From Ectobacillus sp048976805 (lineage in GTDB: Bacteria; Bacillota; Bacilli; Bacillales; Bacillaceae_G), in the NCBI GenBank assembly GCA_048976805.1, contig JBHGUR010000107.1, positions 1-31,186 of the forward strand: DNA of 31,186 nt, read 5' to 3'. Each line of letters begins with the position of its first letter. Position 1 is the stretch's first letter. Of the stretch, positions 14,648 through 22,859 are shown one piece after another. The notes below the pieces were generated by a model. The model was not told where the DNA came from, made no database searches, and worked only from the letters and a program-made list of their open reading frames with translations. The translations under genes were made by a program, and so were the position numbers.

Positions 14648-16023
14648 TATTTGATAAGAGAAATGACCTCTTCTAGCTTCATGCCGCGTGATGCTTTCAC
14701 CAGCACGACATCTTTCGGACGTGCAACCTCTTTTAAATCCCTGGAAAGAGCCTCTTTATCCACATACGCTTTTACACGATCTGCTCCGAAATGTTCCCTT
14801 GCTCCACGTGCGATATGCTCGCCTAATGCGCCATATGTGAAAACATAATCGATTGCATTTGAAGCAATATATCGGCCAACTTCGTAATGAAATTCCGCTT
14901 CTTGGTCCCCGAGCTCCAGCATATCGCCAAGCACAACAATCTTCTTATCGTAGCCTTTTAAGTCGTTCATTAAATCTAATGCCGCTCTCATCGAAGTCGG
15001 ACTCGCATTGTATGCATCATTAATAATGGTCAGTCCATTAGAAACCTTCACCATTTCCATGCGCATGCGCGTCATTTCCAAATTTGCAAGGCCTTCCTTC
15101 ATTTTTTCCCATGTTACACCAAAAAATTCTGCTACAGCCATACACGCTAAAGAATTATACACATTATGCTTCCCTAACACGGGCAAAAAGAACGAAAGGG
15201 AAGGGGCTCGATTTACTGTAAACTCTGTTCCATTTTCCTTCATTTCAATATGTTCAGGATAGTAATCATTAGAAGCAGCCTCTCCAAATGTCACTGCCTT
15301 TGCCGCTAGGTTCATCTTTGCAACCCGATTTGCCAGCAGCGGTTCATCGCCATTATAAGCAAGCAAGCCATTTTCCTGAAGGCCGATTACAATTTCCAAT
15401 TTCGCCTGCGCGATTCCGTCACGGGAGCCTAACTCCATTAAATGGGACTCACCGATATTTGTAATAATCGCCGCATCGGGGCGGGCCAACTTAGAAAGAA
15501 AGGCAATCTCTCCAAAATTGGACATCCCCATCTCCAGCACTGCCATCTCTGTATCTTCTTCTAAACGCAAAATTGTCAAGGGCAAACCGAGGTGATTGTT
15601 AAAGTTTCCTTCTGTTTTTTGCACCTTGTACTTTGTCGCTAATAAACTTGTGACAATGTCCTTGGCGGATGTTTTTCCGTTGCTTCCCGTCACACCGATT
15701 ACCTTTACCTTCAATTCATCGCGATAGCTTTTAGCTAACTGCTGCAGCGCCTGCAGCGTGTCTTCTACAAAAATAACCGGCACGCCGCTTGGCGGATTTG
15801 GCACACCTTGCTTCCAAAGAGTTGCTGCCGCTCCCTTCTCAAGAGCGCCCTCCGTAAAGGAATGCCCATCAAAGCGCTCTCCTTGAATCGGGATATATAA
15901 ATTGCCGGGAACAATATTTCGGGAATCGATCGATACACCCTTAATGCGGACATTTTCCCATTGCGGAGCTAAACCTGTCCCATTTACCATTTGCTGCACT
16001 TGCAATAAAGATCTTTGGATCAT
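14647..16023 (-). CDS. murF: UDP-MurNAc-tripeptide-D-Ala-D-Ala ligase MurF
   Basis: A 458-residue Mur ligase that adds D-Ala-D-Ala to the UDP-MurNAc tripeptide, the last cytoplasmic step of peptidoglycan precursor synthesis. The N-terminal domain contains SIDSRNIVPGNLYIPIQGER. The central ATPase has the P-loop GVTGSNGKTS (110-119), EGNFNNHLGLPLTIL, LEMGMSNFGEI and NIGESHLMELGS. The C-terminal domain has INDAYNASPTSMRAALD and LGDMLELGD. It starts 57 nt after ddl, so the two form a unit that makes and then uses D-Ala-D-Ala. The TAG stop is created by the junction with a miniature element; the last coding residues ISLIK are intact. Confidence 0.96.
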   Translation of the reverse strand: MIQRSLLQVQQMVNGTGLAPQWENVRIKGVSIDSRNIVPGNLYIPIQGERFDGHSFTEGALEKGAAATLWKQGVPNPPSGVPVIFVEDTLQALQQLAKSYRDELKVKVIGVTGSNGKTSAKDIVTSLLATKYKVQKTEGNFNNHLGLPLTILRLEEDTEMAVLEMGMSNFGEIAFLSKLARPDAAIITNIGESHLMELGSRDGIAQAKLEIVIGLQENGLLAYNGDEPLLANRVAKMNLAAKAVTFGEAASNDYYPEHIEMKENGTEFTVNRAPSLSFFLPVLGKHNVYNSLACMAVAEFFGVTWEKMKEGLANLEMTRMRMEMVKVSNGLTIINDAYNASPTSMRAALDLMNDLKGYDKKIVVLGDMLELGDQEAEFHYEVGRYIASNAIDYVFTYGALGEHIARGAREHFGADRVKAYVDKEALSRDLKEVARPKDVVLVKASRGMKLEEVISLIK

Positions 16024-16080
16024 AAGAATCCCCCTTACACGGAAGAAACACTATTCATCCGAATAGTGCTTCCCCTGTTG

Positions 16081-17163
16081 TTAAATTGTGTACTTAATTT
16101 GCTGCTTCTCTTCGTGGCGCTCGATTGCCAACTGCACAAGCGTCTCGATTAACTCCGGATATGAAACGCCGGAATGCTGCCATAACAGCGGGAACATGCT
16201 AAACGGCGTAAAGCCGGGCATAGTATTTACTTCATTGATATATACTTGGCCGTCCTTCGTCAAGAAAAAGTCCGCGCGCGTGAGACCCGCTCCGTCCAAC
16301 GCTTTAAATGCGCGAATCGCATATTCTTGAATCATTTCATACTCCTGCTCCGTCACTTCAGCCGGAATAATTAGCGCTGTATCGCCATCTAAGTATTTTG
16401 CCTTATAATCATAAAATTCTTTCTTCGGCACAATTTCGCCGACAACAGAGCACTTCGGCTCGTCATTTCCGAGCACGCCAATTTCAATTTCGCGGCCAAC
16501 AATATTTTGTTCAATGATGATTTTGCGGTCAAATTGAAACGCTTCTATAAATGCCGCTTCAAGCTCTTCCCGGTTTTTGCATTTGCTAATGCCGACGCTT
16601 GAACCTAAGTTTGCTGGTTTCACAAAGCACGGATAGCCCAACGCTTCTTCTACCCTTTCATACGCGGCTGTACGATTCGCTTCCCATTCGCGGCGAATAA
16701 ACCATACATAATTTGCTTGCGGAAGTCCCGCCTGCGCAAAAATATTTTTCATTACAACCTTATCCATCCCGGCAGCAGAGGCCAATACACCGTTACCAAC
16801 ATACGGAATATTCATTAATTCTAACATGCCTTGTACCGTTCCGTCTTCTCCGTTCGGCCCATGCAACAGCGGGAATACGACATCGACTGTTTCCTCGGCG
16901 CGAACATTGGCCGGAACCATTTCGCGGCTTAGTGCGAGCGGGGAGATAGCATTCTCTTGCGCAGCCATTTGCAGCGCCTTCACATCATGAATTTCCCCTT
17001 CTAAGCGTTCCCCTTTAATCCATTGTCCTTGCTCTGTAATATAAATAGGATATACATCGAATTTTTCACGATCTAACGCTTTAATAACAGCGAGAGCCGT
17101 TTGCAAAGAAACTTGGTGCTCTGCCGATTTTCCTCCGTATAATAAACCTAATTTTGTTTTCAT
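16081..17163 (-). CDS. ddl: D-alanine--D-alanine ligase
   Basis: A 360-residue ATP-grasp ligase joining two D-alanines. Signatures are KLGLLYGGKSAEHQVSL at the N-terminus, FPLLHGPNGEDGTVQG, the substrate loop PANLGSSVGISK, GLTRADFFL, and the Mg-binding INEVNTMPGFTPFSMF near the C-terminus. The start at 17163 has AAGGTGG 5-9 nt upstream; the GTG at 17172 overlaps that site. It is the first gene of ddl-murF. A -10-like TACAAT lies 30-40 nt upstream of the start but lacks a good -35. D-alanine comes from Alr, encoded about 9 kb away in this window. Confidence 0.96.
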   Translation of the reverse strand: MKTKLGLLYGGKSAEHQVSLQTALAVIKALDREKFDVYPIYITEQGQWIKGERLEGEIHDVKALQMAAQENAISPLALSREMVPANVRAEETVDVVFPLLHGPNGEDGTVQGMLELMNIPYVGNGVLASAAGMDKVVMKNIFAQAGLPQANYVWFIRREWEANRTAAYERVEEALGYPCFVKPANLGSSVGISKCKNREELEAAFIEAFQFDRKIIIEQNIVGREIEIGVLGNDEPKCSVVGEIVPKKEFYDYKAKYLDGDTALIIPAEVTEQEYEMIQEYAIRAFKALDGAGLTRADFFLTKDGQVYINEVNTMPGFTPFSMFPLLWQHSGVSYPELIETLVQLAIERHEEKQQIKYTI

Positions 17164-17489
17164 CGCAACCACCTTATTTATTTTTTCTCATTTTTCTATT
17201 GTAGCACTTTTTCTAAAAATGGACAGCGGCTGTTTGCCGGCCGAACGAATATCTGCTGATTTTCCTGGTCATCTACCTAATTATATGAAAAATAGAGCTA
17301 TTGAGTTCCTTCGCCATCCTCAATAGCCCCATTTGAAAACTATATATTGGCAACTTATGGTTTGAGCATATACATCATAGCTATTTACGCTCGTTTTCCG
17401 CTGCACGGGGCAGAAATAAGGCTTTGAGCGCTTCTGCACATCGCCGGATGCTCCCTCCCCTTTCAAAAGAAAGGTTTTATGTTCTTTTT
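17164..17489. other. Gene-poor region between ddl and the HAD remnant
   Basis: It contains the ddl leader and a strong hairpin GAGCTATTGAG/CTCAATAGCCC (17295-17329). On the minus strand the hairpin is followed by TATTTTTCAT and so looks like a terminator, with no minus-strand gene left upstream of it. Near 17440-17480 a pyrimidine-rich stretch (GCTCCCTCCCCTTTCAAAAG) resembles the right part of family B elements, suggesting a decayed copy next to the broken gene. Confidence 0.45.
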
Positions 17490-17521
17490 TAACTTGTATT
17501 TATACCAATAAAGGCATCTAT

Positions 17522-18064
17522 GTGCCGCGCAATTGGAAGGAAAACATCCTAAAGGCATTCTATACCGCTTCCTCCCGAACACACTCTCTTGAGCTGGAAG
17601 AGCTGGAGCGTATCACGGAACAGCAGCTGCAATCGGATATCATTACCTTTTTCGATGACGTGGAAGAAATACTGGCTGAAGAGATTGAAATTGCAAAATT
17701 CTTTATCTCAACGCTTGATGGAAACAAGCGCGAACAGCTTATGCGCGATTTGCGGCATGAAGCCGGCATTATGCTGACCGCCTCCACTCCGACAAATTTG
17801 GAAATTATGCATGAAAACGGCCATAAAGGAAATGGCTTAAAAGCAATGGCCCGTTACTTTAATGTGCCTCTTAAGGACACAATTGCTATCGGCGATAATT
17901 TTAACGATGTACCGATGCTGCAAGCGGCCGGCTTTTCAATCGCTATGGGCAACGCCGAAGACGAAGTCAAAGAAATGTGCGATGCCGTAACGTTAACGAA
18001 CGAGGAAGACGGCGTAGCCGAAGCGATTGAAACATACGTCCTAAAGCAGTTAAAACAACGATAG
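17522..18064 (+). pseudogene. Cof-type HAD hydrolase, 5'-truncated
   Basis: A C-terminal portion of a Cof/HAD-IIB phosphatase. It has part of the cap domain, then TNLEIMHENGHKGNGLKAMARYF (motif III lysine) and the motif IV acidic pair in IAIGDNFNDVPMLQAAG, ending with NEEDGVAEAI. Only 180 codons are present against about 260-290 in the family. The N-terminal DxDGT nucleophile loop is missing, so catalysis is not expected. The GTG at 17522 has no Shine-Dalgarno. The frame stays open back to 17420, and plausible cap-domain residues (YTNKGIYV) begin near 17491. Family-B-like sequence lies just before this point. Confidence 0.8.
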
Positions 18065-18090
18065 CCCCCTGTGTGTGCAGGAGGGTTTTT
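18065..18090 (+). terminator. Terminator after the HAD remnant
   Basis: CCCCCTG and CAGGAGG form a stem with one mismatch and a TGTGTG loop, followed by GTTTTT on the plus strand. It ends immediately before the map stop codon. Confidence 0.7.
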
Positions 18091-18843
18091 CTATTCATCC
18101 TGCGCCGTTAAAACCAATGGCCCATTATGGGTAATCGCTATGGTATGCTCATATTGGGCGGACAATGTCCCGTCAATTGTCCGCGCTGTCCAGCCGTTAT
18201 CATCCATTTTTGATTGCCACGCGCCAATGTTAATCATCGGTTCAATTGTAATGACCATTCCCGGCTTCAAGCGCACTCCTCTCCCCGGCAAGCCAAAGTG
18301 CGGAATATGCGGGTCTTCATGAATAGACGGCCCGATGCCATGACCGGTAAAATCCCTCACTACAGAATATCCTTTTTCTTCAGCATAAGACTGGATTGCA
18401 TGCCCGATATCTCCAATACGATTTCCGGCCACAGCCTGTTTAACCCCTTTATATAAAGCCTCCTTCGTAACCTGCAATAAATTGCCTGCTTCCTCGGACA
18501 GCTTCCCCACCCCATAGCTCCACGCGGAATCCGCAAGCGCTCCGTTTATATTTACAACCATATCAATTGTCACAATATCCCCATTTCGCAAAGGCGCCTT
18601 CCGCGGAAAACCGTGGCAAATCTCGTCATTAATAGATGCGCATGTCGCATATTGATAGCCTTTATACCCTTTTTGCTCCGGCTTGGCCCCGTGCCTTGCC
18701 AAAAATGTTTCTACAAAATGGTCTATTTCCAATGTAGTAATACCCGGCTCAATCAGCTTCGCGATTTGCTTATGGCAAGCAGCCAACAGCTTGCCCGCCT
18801 CATGCATTAAAGCGATTTCTCTCTCTGTTTTCATGGTAATCAT
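18091..18843 (-). CDS. map: Methionine aminopeptidase, type I
   Basis: A 250-residue pita-bread metallopeptidase that removes N-terminal methionine. The metal ligands are visible: Asp in VTIDMVVNINGALADSAWSY (two aspartates), His in DFTGHGIGPSIHEDP, Glu in VITIEPMINIG, and Glu in QYEHTIAIT near the C-terminus. The start at 18843 is the ATG 8 nt after AAGGGAG; the upstream frame lacks a ribosome site. Its N-terminus (ITMKTEREIALMHEAGKLLA) is the standard type Ia beginning. It is monocistronic here, convergent with the HAD remnant and divergent from a small membrane-protein gene. Confidence 0.94.
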   Translation of the reverse strand: MITMKTEREIALMHEAGKLLAACHKQIAKLIEPGITTLEIDHFVETFLARHGAKPEQKGYKGYQYATCASINDEICHGFPRKAPLRNGDIVTIDMVVNINGALADSAWSYGVGKLSEEAGNLLQVTKEALYKGVKQAVAGNRIGDIGHAIQSYAEEKGYSVVRDFTGHGIGPSIHEDPHIPHFGLPGRGVRLKPGMVITIEPMINIGAWQSKMDDNGWTARTIDGTLSAQYEHTIAITHNGPLVLTAQDE

Positions 18844-18931
18844 CACGACATCTCCCTTGATAAAATATACTTCTATCTTAGTACGGACAAGCATAACATA
18901 GTATCAGATTGGAAGAAAGCAGGAGGGGTTT

Positions 18932-19138
18932 ATGGAAGGATTGTTTTCGTATGTCTTCAGTTATGTATTTTTGATGCTAATCGTTATGGGCGCATTGCTG
19001 CTATTCCCTTTTTTTCCAATGCTCGCAATGTTTCTTGCGGTTCTATGTATGTTTGGCATTGCTATTGTTTTTTCCTGCCTGCCGGATAAAGAAAACTCGC
19101 CGATTGGCGAGCCTACAAAGGCGAAGACAGAGGCGTAG
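18932..19138 (+). CDS. Small membrane protein, unknown function
   Basis: A 68-residue protein with two adjacent hydrophobic segments (about 5-29 and 30-50) and a short charged tail (PDKENSPIGEPTKAKTEA) likely to be cytoplasmic. I do not recognise a family. GCAGGAGGGG lies 3-4 nt before the ATG and a good intrinsic terminator follows at 19221-19276, so it is probably a real single-gene unit. It is divergent from map across about 90 bp. Confidence 0.65.
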   Translation: MEGLFSYVFSYVFLMLIVMGALLLFPFFPMLAMFLAVLCMFGIAIVFSCLPDKENSPIGEPTKAKTEA

Positions 19139-19220
19139 TTGCACTTACACTTTATTCCTAAAATTGGCCGCTGCGTCGCGTCATCTTCTTCGCTGCCGAT
19201 TTCCTAAAGTGAAAACAAAA

Positions 19221-19276
19221 AGAAAACGGAGCCGAGCGTGGACAAGCTTAAGTTCCGTTTTCTTTTCTGCTCTTTT
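19221..19276. terminator. Terminator after the small membrane-protein gene
   Basis: AAGAAAACGGA (19221-19231) and TCCGTTTTCTT (19255-19265) form an 11-bp perfect stem with a 23-nt loop. CTCTTTTTT follows on the plus strand. Confidence 0.7.
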
Positions 19277-19285
19277 TTATTTATT

Positions 19286-19495
19286 GGCTCTGTTAAAGAG
19301 CAATGTTGATTTTTATATAACGTACGTCTGTGCATTACGGCTATGCAGAACCAACAGCAACCTGCACTTATCTTCTCCCTCTGGTTTTCCTTTGGACGAG
19401 GCCAAAACTAGGCCCTGACCGTTACTGCGCACGGCTGGGAGCACTCTCCCCCTCTAAAAAAGGGGTTATATATCAACATTAACGTTTACACAGCC
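19286..19495. repeat. Miniature element family B, copy 2, with 8-bp duplication
   Basis: A 210-bp non-coding element with ends GGCTCTGTTAAAGAGCAATG and (inverted) GGCTGTGTAAACGTTAATG. It is flanked by perfect 8-bp repeats TATTTATT at 19278-19285 and 19496-19503. The right-hand repeat includes the last two bases of the TAA stop of the NIF3-like gene. It shares outer and subterminal (TGTTGAT) motifs with family A. Confidence 0.92.
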
Positions 19496-19501
19496 TATTT
19501 A

Positions 19502-20416
19502 TTACAGCCACCATTTCTTCTGGGGCAATAGCACAACATTTACATTAAAATGCTGTCGAAACCAGTCAGACATAAGCGTGCGCTTCACTAAATATTCCGA
19601 AGCAGCGTGCGACACGCCAATCAGCTTCATCCCGGTCATCTCTATATAATCTTGAATTAAATCATAACGGTATCTTCCATATTCATTATCAATATGGGAA
19701 TGGATTTGCCCGCTTATATATACCTGCGCCCCAAGCCGCTCTGCTTCCTCTAACAGCGCCACTTTATCACCGCACCCCGCGACAACTGCAAGCCGCTCCG
19801 CATATTCTATATCCTTCCCTTCTACATCAACATAAGGGATATCAAATAATGCTTTCAACTGTTCAATCAAATCGGGCAGCGGCGTTCTATCAATCTCACA
19901 AATGACTCCAGCGCTTCCATATTCATCGGTAACAAAACGCTCTGTAATGCGTCCGTTCAGCCCTTTTACAATTGCTATGTTTGTCCCGTATTCCTCATGG
20001 TAATCCATCGGAATATGGCACGTATAAACAGAAAGCTTTCTCTTTTTCAGCTCTTCAATGTAAGGTACCGGAATCGGAAGTACTCCTCTTCCCCATTCTC
20101 CCCGCGGGTCCCCGTATTCCATAACAAGAGGATGGTGCATAAACAGCAAGTCTCCTTCACTCGCTTCATCTATAAATCGCTGCAGCACCTCCTCTGTCGG
20201 AAAAACTGCCAAAAATACGTTATGAACTGTTTCGCTCCCCTTTAGCATAAACCCGTTAAATTTCTTTACGAATTCTTCCGTAAAAGCCGATTTCCAATCA
20301 AACGAAATCGGGTTGTACACCATCGGAATAAACCGGCTGAATGCCGGGTCTGCTGGAAAGGCATCGAGTTGAAACAGTTCATCTAATTTTTGACCAATCG
20401 CGTCCCTTCGCTCCAC
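19502..20416 (-). CDS. NIF3-like dinuclear-metal-centre protein
   Basis: A 304-residue NIF3/DUF34 family protein. Metal-ligand motifs are LLFMHHPLVM (His94 and His95), a CHIPMDYH segment around 140, and the C-terminal GVSHAASEYLV. These proteins form toroidal hexamers with two metals per subunit. A GTP cyclohydrolase- or hydrolase-like role has been proposed for some, but function is generally unresolved. It is shorter than YqfO-type members and lacks their inserted PII-like domain. The GTG start at 20416 has AGGTGA 8 nt upstream. A miniature element sits 6 bp after its stop codon. Confidence 0.85.
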   Translation of the reverse strand: MERRDAIGQKLDELFQLDAFPADPAFSRFIPMVYNPISFDWKSAFTEEFVKKFNGFMLKGSETVHNVFLAVFPTEEVLQRFIDEASEGDLLFMHHPLVMEYGDPRGEWGRGVLPIPVPYIEELKKRKLSVYTCHIPMDYHEEYGTNIAIVKGLNGRITERFVTDEYGSAGVICEIDRTPLPDLIEQLKALFDIPYVDVEGKDIEYAERLAVVAGCGDKVALLEEAERLGAQVYISGQIHSHIDNEYGRYRYDLIQDYIEMTGMKLIGVSHAASEYLVKRTLMSDWFRQHFNVNVVLLPQKKWWL

Positions 20417-20545
20417 TCCATTTTCACCTGCTTTATCAAGTTTTCACAGTATATCGTATTCGTATGAGAAAAATAAAGACCATATGCCAAAATACAATGT
20501 GCATGTGCATACATTCTACAAAAGCAGGCAAAATCCTTTGCTAAG

Positions 20546-20590
20546 CAGCAACAAGTCTTTTTAGGTTTCCATACGGAGACTTTGTTGCTG
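20546..20590. other. Long hairpin downstream of the ABC-F gene
   Basis: CAGCAACAAGTCT (20546-20558) and AGACTTTGTTGCTG (20577-20590) pair over 13 bp with one bulge. There is no clean T tract on the minus strand. It may mark the 3' end of the ABC-F transcript or protect it. Confidence 0.45.
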
Positions 20591-20685
20591 GTTCGGATTA
20601 GTTGAATGAATTGCCAGTCTGGTCGAATTAATTGTAAATTGGGTCGAATTAATCGCAAGTTCGGTCGAATTAATTGTAAATTCGT
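20590..20685. repeat. Tandem repeat, about 21-24-bp units
   Basis: About four imperfect units carry GTCGAATTAATTGTAAATT, GTCGAATTAATCGCAAGTT and so on. On the minus strand each unit contains ATTAATTCGACC, which in one frame would read LIRP. It is directly downstream of the ABC-F stop codon. A related array is at 24738-24822. Confidence 0.7.
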
Positions 20686-20693
20686 GTTAATAA

Positions 20694-22526
20694 TTACTCG
20701 GCACAGGAGTTATACCCTATTTTCTCCATCTGGGCCTTTAGTTCAGATAGTTTTCCGAAATATGCCGCCTTTTCCTGTTCATCCTCCGGCATTTCCTCTG
20801 CCAATAAATTCGCAAACTGCAGGGCCAGAACGCTATATTCGTTCCTGATAGCCTGCATATCGCAGGAAAGCTGTTCATGCCCCTCCCATTCTGCATACGT
20901 ACCGTGATAGTAGGAAAATGCACCATCTTGCAGTGAAACCACCTTATTGGCGACCTTTCGCAGCAAATACGGATCGTGCGAGACGAGAACAATCGCACCT
21001 GGATACAGGGCTAACGCTTCTTCAATTGTTTCACGTGTATCAATATCGAGATAGTTCGTCGGTTCATCCAGCACAAGCAAGTTCGCATTTGAAAAATATA
21101 ACTTTACGAACGCAACGCGGCACTTCTCTCCCATGCTTAAATCGCGGATTTTTTTAAATACCTTGTCGCCCCGAAACAAAAAACACGCTAAAATCGTCCG
21201 GGCGTCAGCTTCCTGCATGCCAGGGATGGACAATATTTGCTCCAAAATCGTTTCGTCGCTCTTCAAACCTTCCACTTCCTGCATGAAATAGCCAACCCTC
21301 ATATAGGGATGACGTACAATGTTTCCCGCGCATGGCTGCAAGTGCCCGGTAATGAGCTTAAGCAGCGTTGTCTTGCCTGCCCCGTTCTTTCCGAAAACCG
21401 CAAGACGGTCGCCGCGTTCAATTTGGAAAGATACATCCTGAAATAACGGGTTGCCATTTTCATAGAAAAAATGCACATTGGACAAAGATACCATCGTTTT
21501 TGTCCAAAAAGCTTCCCCAAAAAAATTCACTTGAAGCTTTGCCCCTTCTTCCGGCTTTTTCACCTTGTTTTTCTCGATCCGCTCCAGCGCTTTTTCCTTC
21601 GATTTAATACGCTTGACATGCTTTGCAGCGCCTTTCTTTGCAACCGGATCGCGCTCACTCGCCGCTCCTTGCGCCTTTTGGTGCCACTGTTTATAAACCG
21701 CAATCGCCTCCTGCAGCTTTTTCCGCTCCTGCTCCTGTTTGCGGTACGCCGCTTCCTGCGTTGTCCGTTCATGCTCTTTTTGCGCGCGATAGGCAGAATA
21801 ATTGCCATCATATTTTTTCGTTCCGTCTTTTCTCATTTCTACTGTAATTGTGGCAACTTTATCGATAAAAGCACGGTCATGCGAAATGAACAAAACAGCG
21901 CCTTTAAAGCGTGAAAGCCAATCCGCCAACCAATCCATCGTCTCTATATCCATATGGTTCGTAGGCTCATCAAGAATGAGGAGCTTCGGCTTATAAAACA
22001 GCGCCCGTGCCAGCTTCGCCCTCGTTTTTTGCCCGCCGCTTAAGTTTCGAAACGGAATCACCCATGTTTCACGCGGAAGGCCGACTTGCTGGAGCTGCCT
22101 TTCTATAGCCGCTTCCCACCCATAGCCATCCCGTTCCATGTACCGCTCCAAATCGCGAGTATACTGCAAAATAATTTCCTCATCTGCACAGCCAGGCTCC
22201 ATCAGCCGCTCAGCTTGCCGCAGCTTATTCTTTAACACTTGCAGCTCCGGGCTTTCCCGCTCAACAAACTCCCGCACTGTAATCTCATCATCAGCGATAG
22301 ATGCCTGATCCATAAACCCGATTTCTTCTTTTTTTATATGATTTCTCACAATGCCTTTAGAAACAGGCTGCTGCCCAAGCAGCACTTTCATCAATGTCGT
22401 TTTGCCGACGCCGTTCTGCCCGACTAATGCAATCCGTTCTCCATGATGCACCTCGATGGACGCGTTTTCAAAAATCTTCTGTTCCCGTATTTCTACACTT
22501 ATATTCTCTGCTTGTATCAATAGCAT
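20694..22526 (-). CDS. ABC-F family ATPase (candidate ribosome protection factor)
   Basis: A 610-residue soluble protein with two ABC ATPase domains and no membrane segments. Domain 1 has Walker A GQNGVGKTT (about 37-45), the signature LSGGQKTRAKLARAL and Walker B LLILDEPTNHMD. A long charged linker (about 240-335, rich in Lys/Glu/Gln) follows. Domain 2 has GKNGAGKTTLL, LSMGEKCRVAF and LLVLDEPTNYLD. A C-terminal extension reaches 610. ABC-F proteins act on the ribosome, as translation factors or antibiotic target protectors; which group this belongs to cannot be decided by eye. GGGAG precedes the ATG. The leader carries a promoter, alternative hairpins and a terminator, as in inducible resistance ABC-F genes. 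Confidence 0.9.
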   Translation of the reverse strand: MLLIQAENISVEIREQKIFENASIEVHHGERIALVGQNGVGKTTLMKVLLGQQPVSKGIVRNHIKKEEIGFMDQASIADDEITVREFVERESPELQVLKNKLRQAERLMEPGCADEEIILQYTRDLERYMERDGYGWEAAIERQLQQVGLPRETWVIPFRNLSGGQKTRAKLARALFYKPKLLILDEPTNHMDIETMDWLADWLSRFKGAVLFISHDRAFIDKVATITVEMRKDGTKKYDGNYSAYRAQKEHERTTQEAAYRKQEQERKKLQEAIAVYKQWHQKAQGAASERDPVAKKGAAKHVKRIKSKEKALERIEKNKVKKPEEGAKLQVNFFGEAFWTKTMVSLSNVHFFYENGNPLFQDVSFQIERGDRLAVFGKNGAGKTTLLKLITGHLQPCAGNIVRHPYMRVGYFMQEVEGLKSDETILEQILSIPGMQEADARTILACFLFRGDKVFKKIRDLSMGEKCRVAFVKLYFSNANLLVLDEPTNYLDIDTRETIEEALALYPGAIVLVSHDPYLLRKVANKVVSLQDGAFSYYHGTYAEWEGHEQLSCDMQAIRNEYSVLALQFANLLAEEMPEDEQEKAAYFGKLSELKAQMEKIGYNSCAE

Positions 22527-22809
22527 ATAGCTCCCTCACCATTCCATGTAGTCTATAAAACGCCAAAAAACACAGGCGGACTGCCTGTGTTTGGAATCGT
22601 AGGGTATAGGAAAGATAACATGCAGAAAAAAGCTGCACAACCAGCAAAATTCCACATGATTACATTCAAGATATGCTTTCCAATTGTAGACATACGTATC
22701 CCGTTGCTCTGGTCACAGGCAGAGCCGCTTTTTTCGTATTCAAGAAGTTAACGAGAAAAGTTTGGGATGTACATAGCGTCTAAATTGGATGCCTCCTTAG
22801 TTTTATGTA
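22527..22809 (-). promoter_or_regulatory. Attenuator-like leader of the ABC-F gene
   Basis: The leader is about 280 nt. In order on the minus strand it holds AAGGAGG (22792-22798); a possible 8-codon ORF MYIPNFSR (22748-22774; spacing of 17 nt is poor); and a hairpin GCTCTG/CAGAGC (22706-22725) whose loop side exposes GCCTGTG. A weak GCTG/CAGC hairpin with T6 follows, then a terminator at 22565-22592. GCCTGTG at 22714-22720 is identical to the 3' arm of the terminator, so it can pair with the 5' arm and prevent termination. Confidence 0.65.
22565..22592 (-). terminator. Intrinsic terminator in the ABC-F leader
   Basis: AAACACAGGC and GCCTGTGTTT form a 10-bp perfect stem with an AGTCC loop, continuing TTT then GGCG. 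It lies about 40 nt before the ABC-F start. Its position upstream of the gene fits an attenuator. Confidence 0.85.
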
Positions 22810-22815
22810 TAAAAA

Positions 22816-22844
22816 ATTATAACAGGTATTCCTGAAAATTCCAA
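22816..22844 (-). promoter_or_regulatory. Sigma-A promoter of the ABC-F gene
   Basis: -35 TTGGAA (22839-22844), 17-bp spacer and perfect -10 TATAAT (22816-22821) on the minus strand. It lies just past the stop of the small gene at 22860-23018. Confidence 0.75.
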
Positions 22845-22859
22845 GCGTTTTTACCCCGC

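Noticed and set aside
17369..17490. Full fourth copy of family B
   Set aside because: Only scattered similarity (ACATCATAGCTATT and the pyrimidine-rich end) is visible and no terminal repeats; kept as a hint, not annotated.
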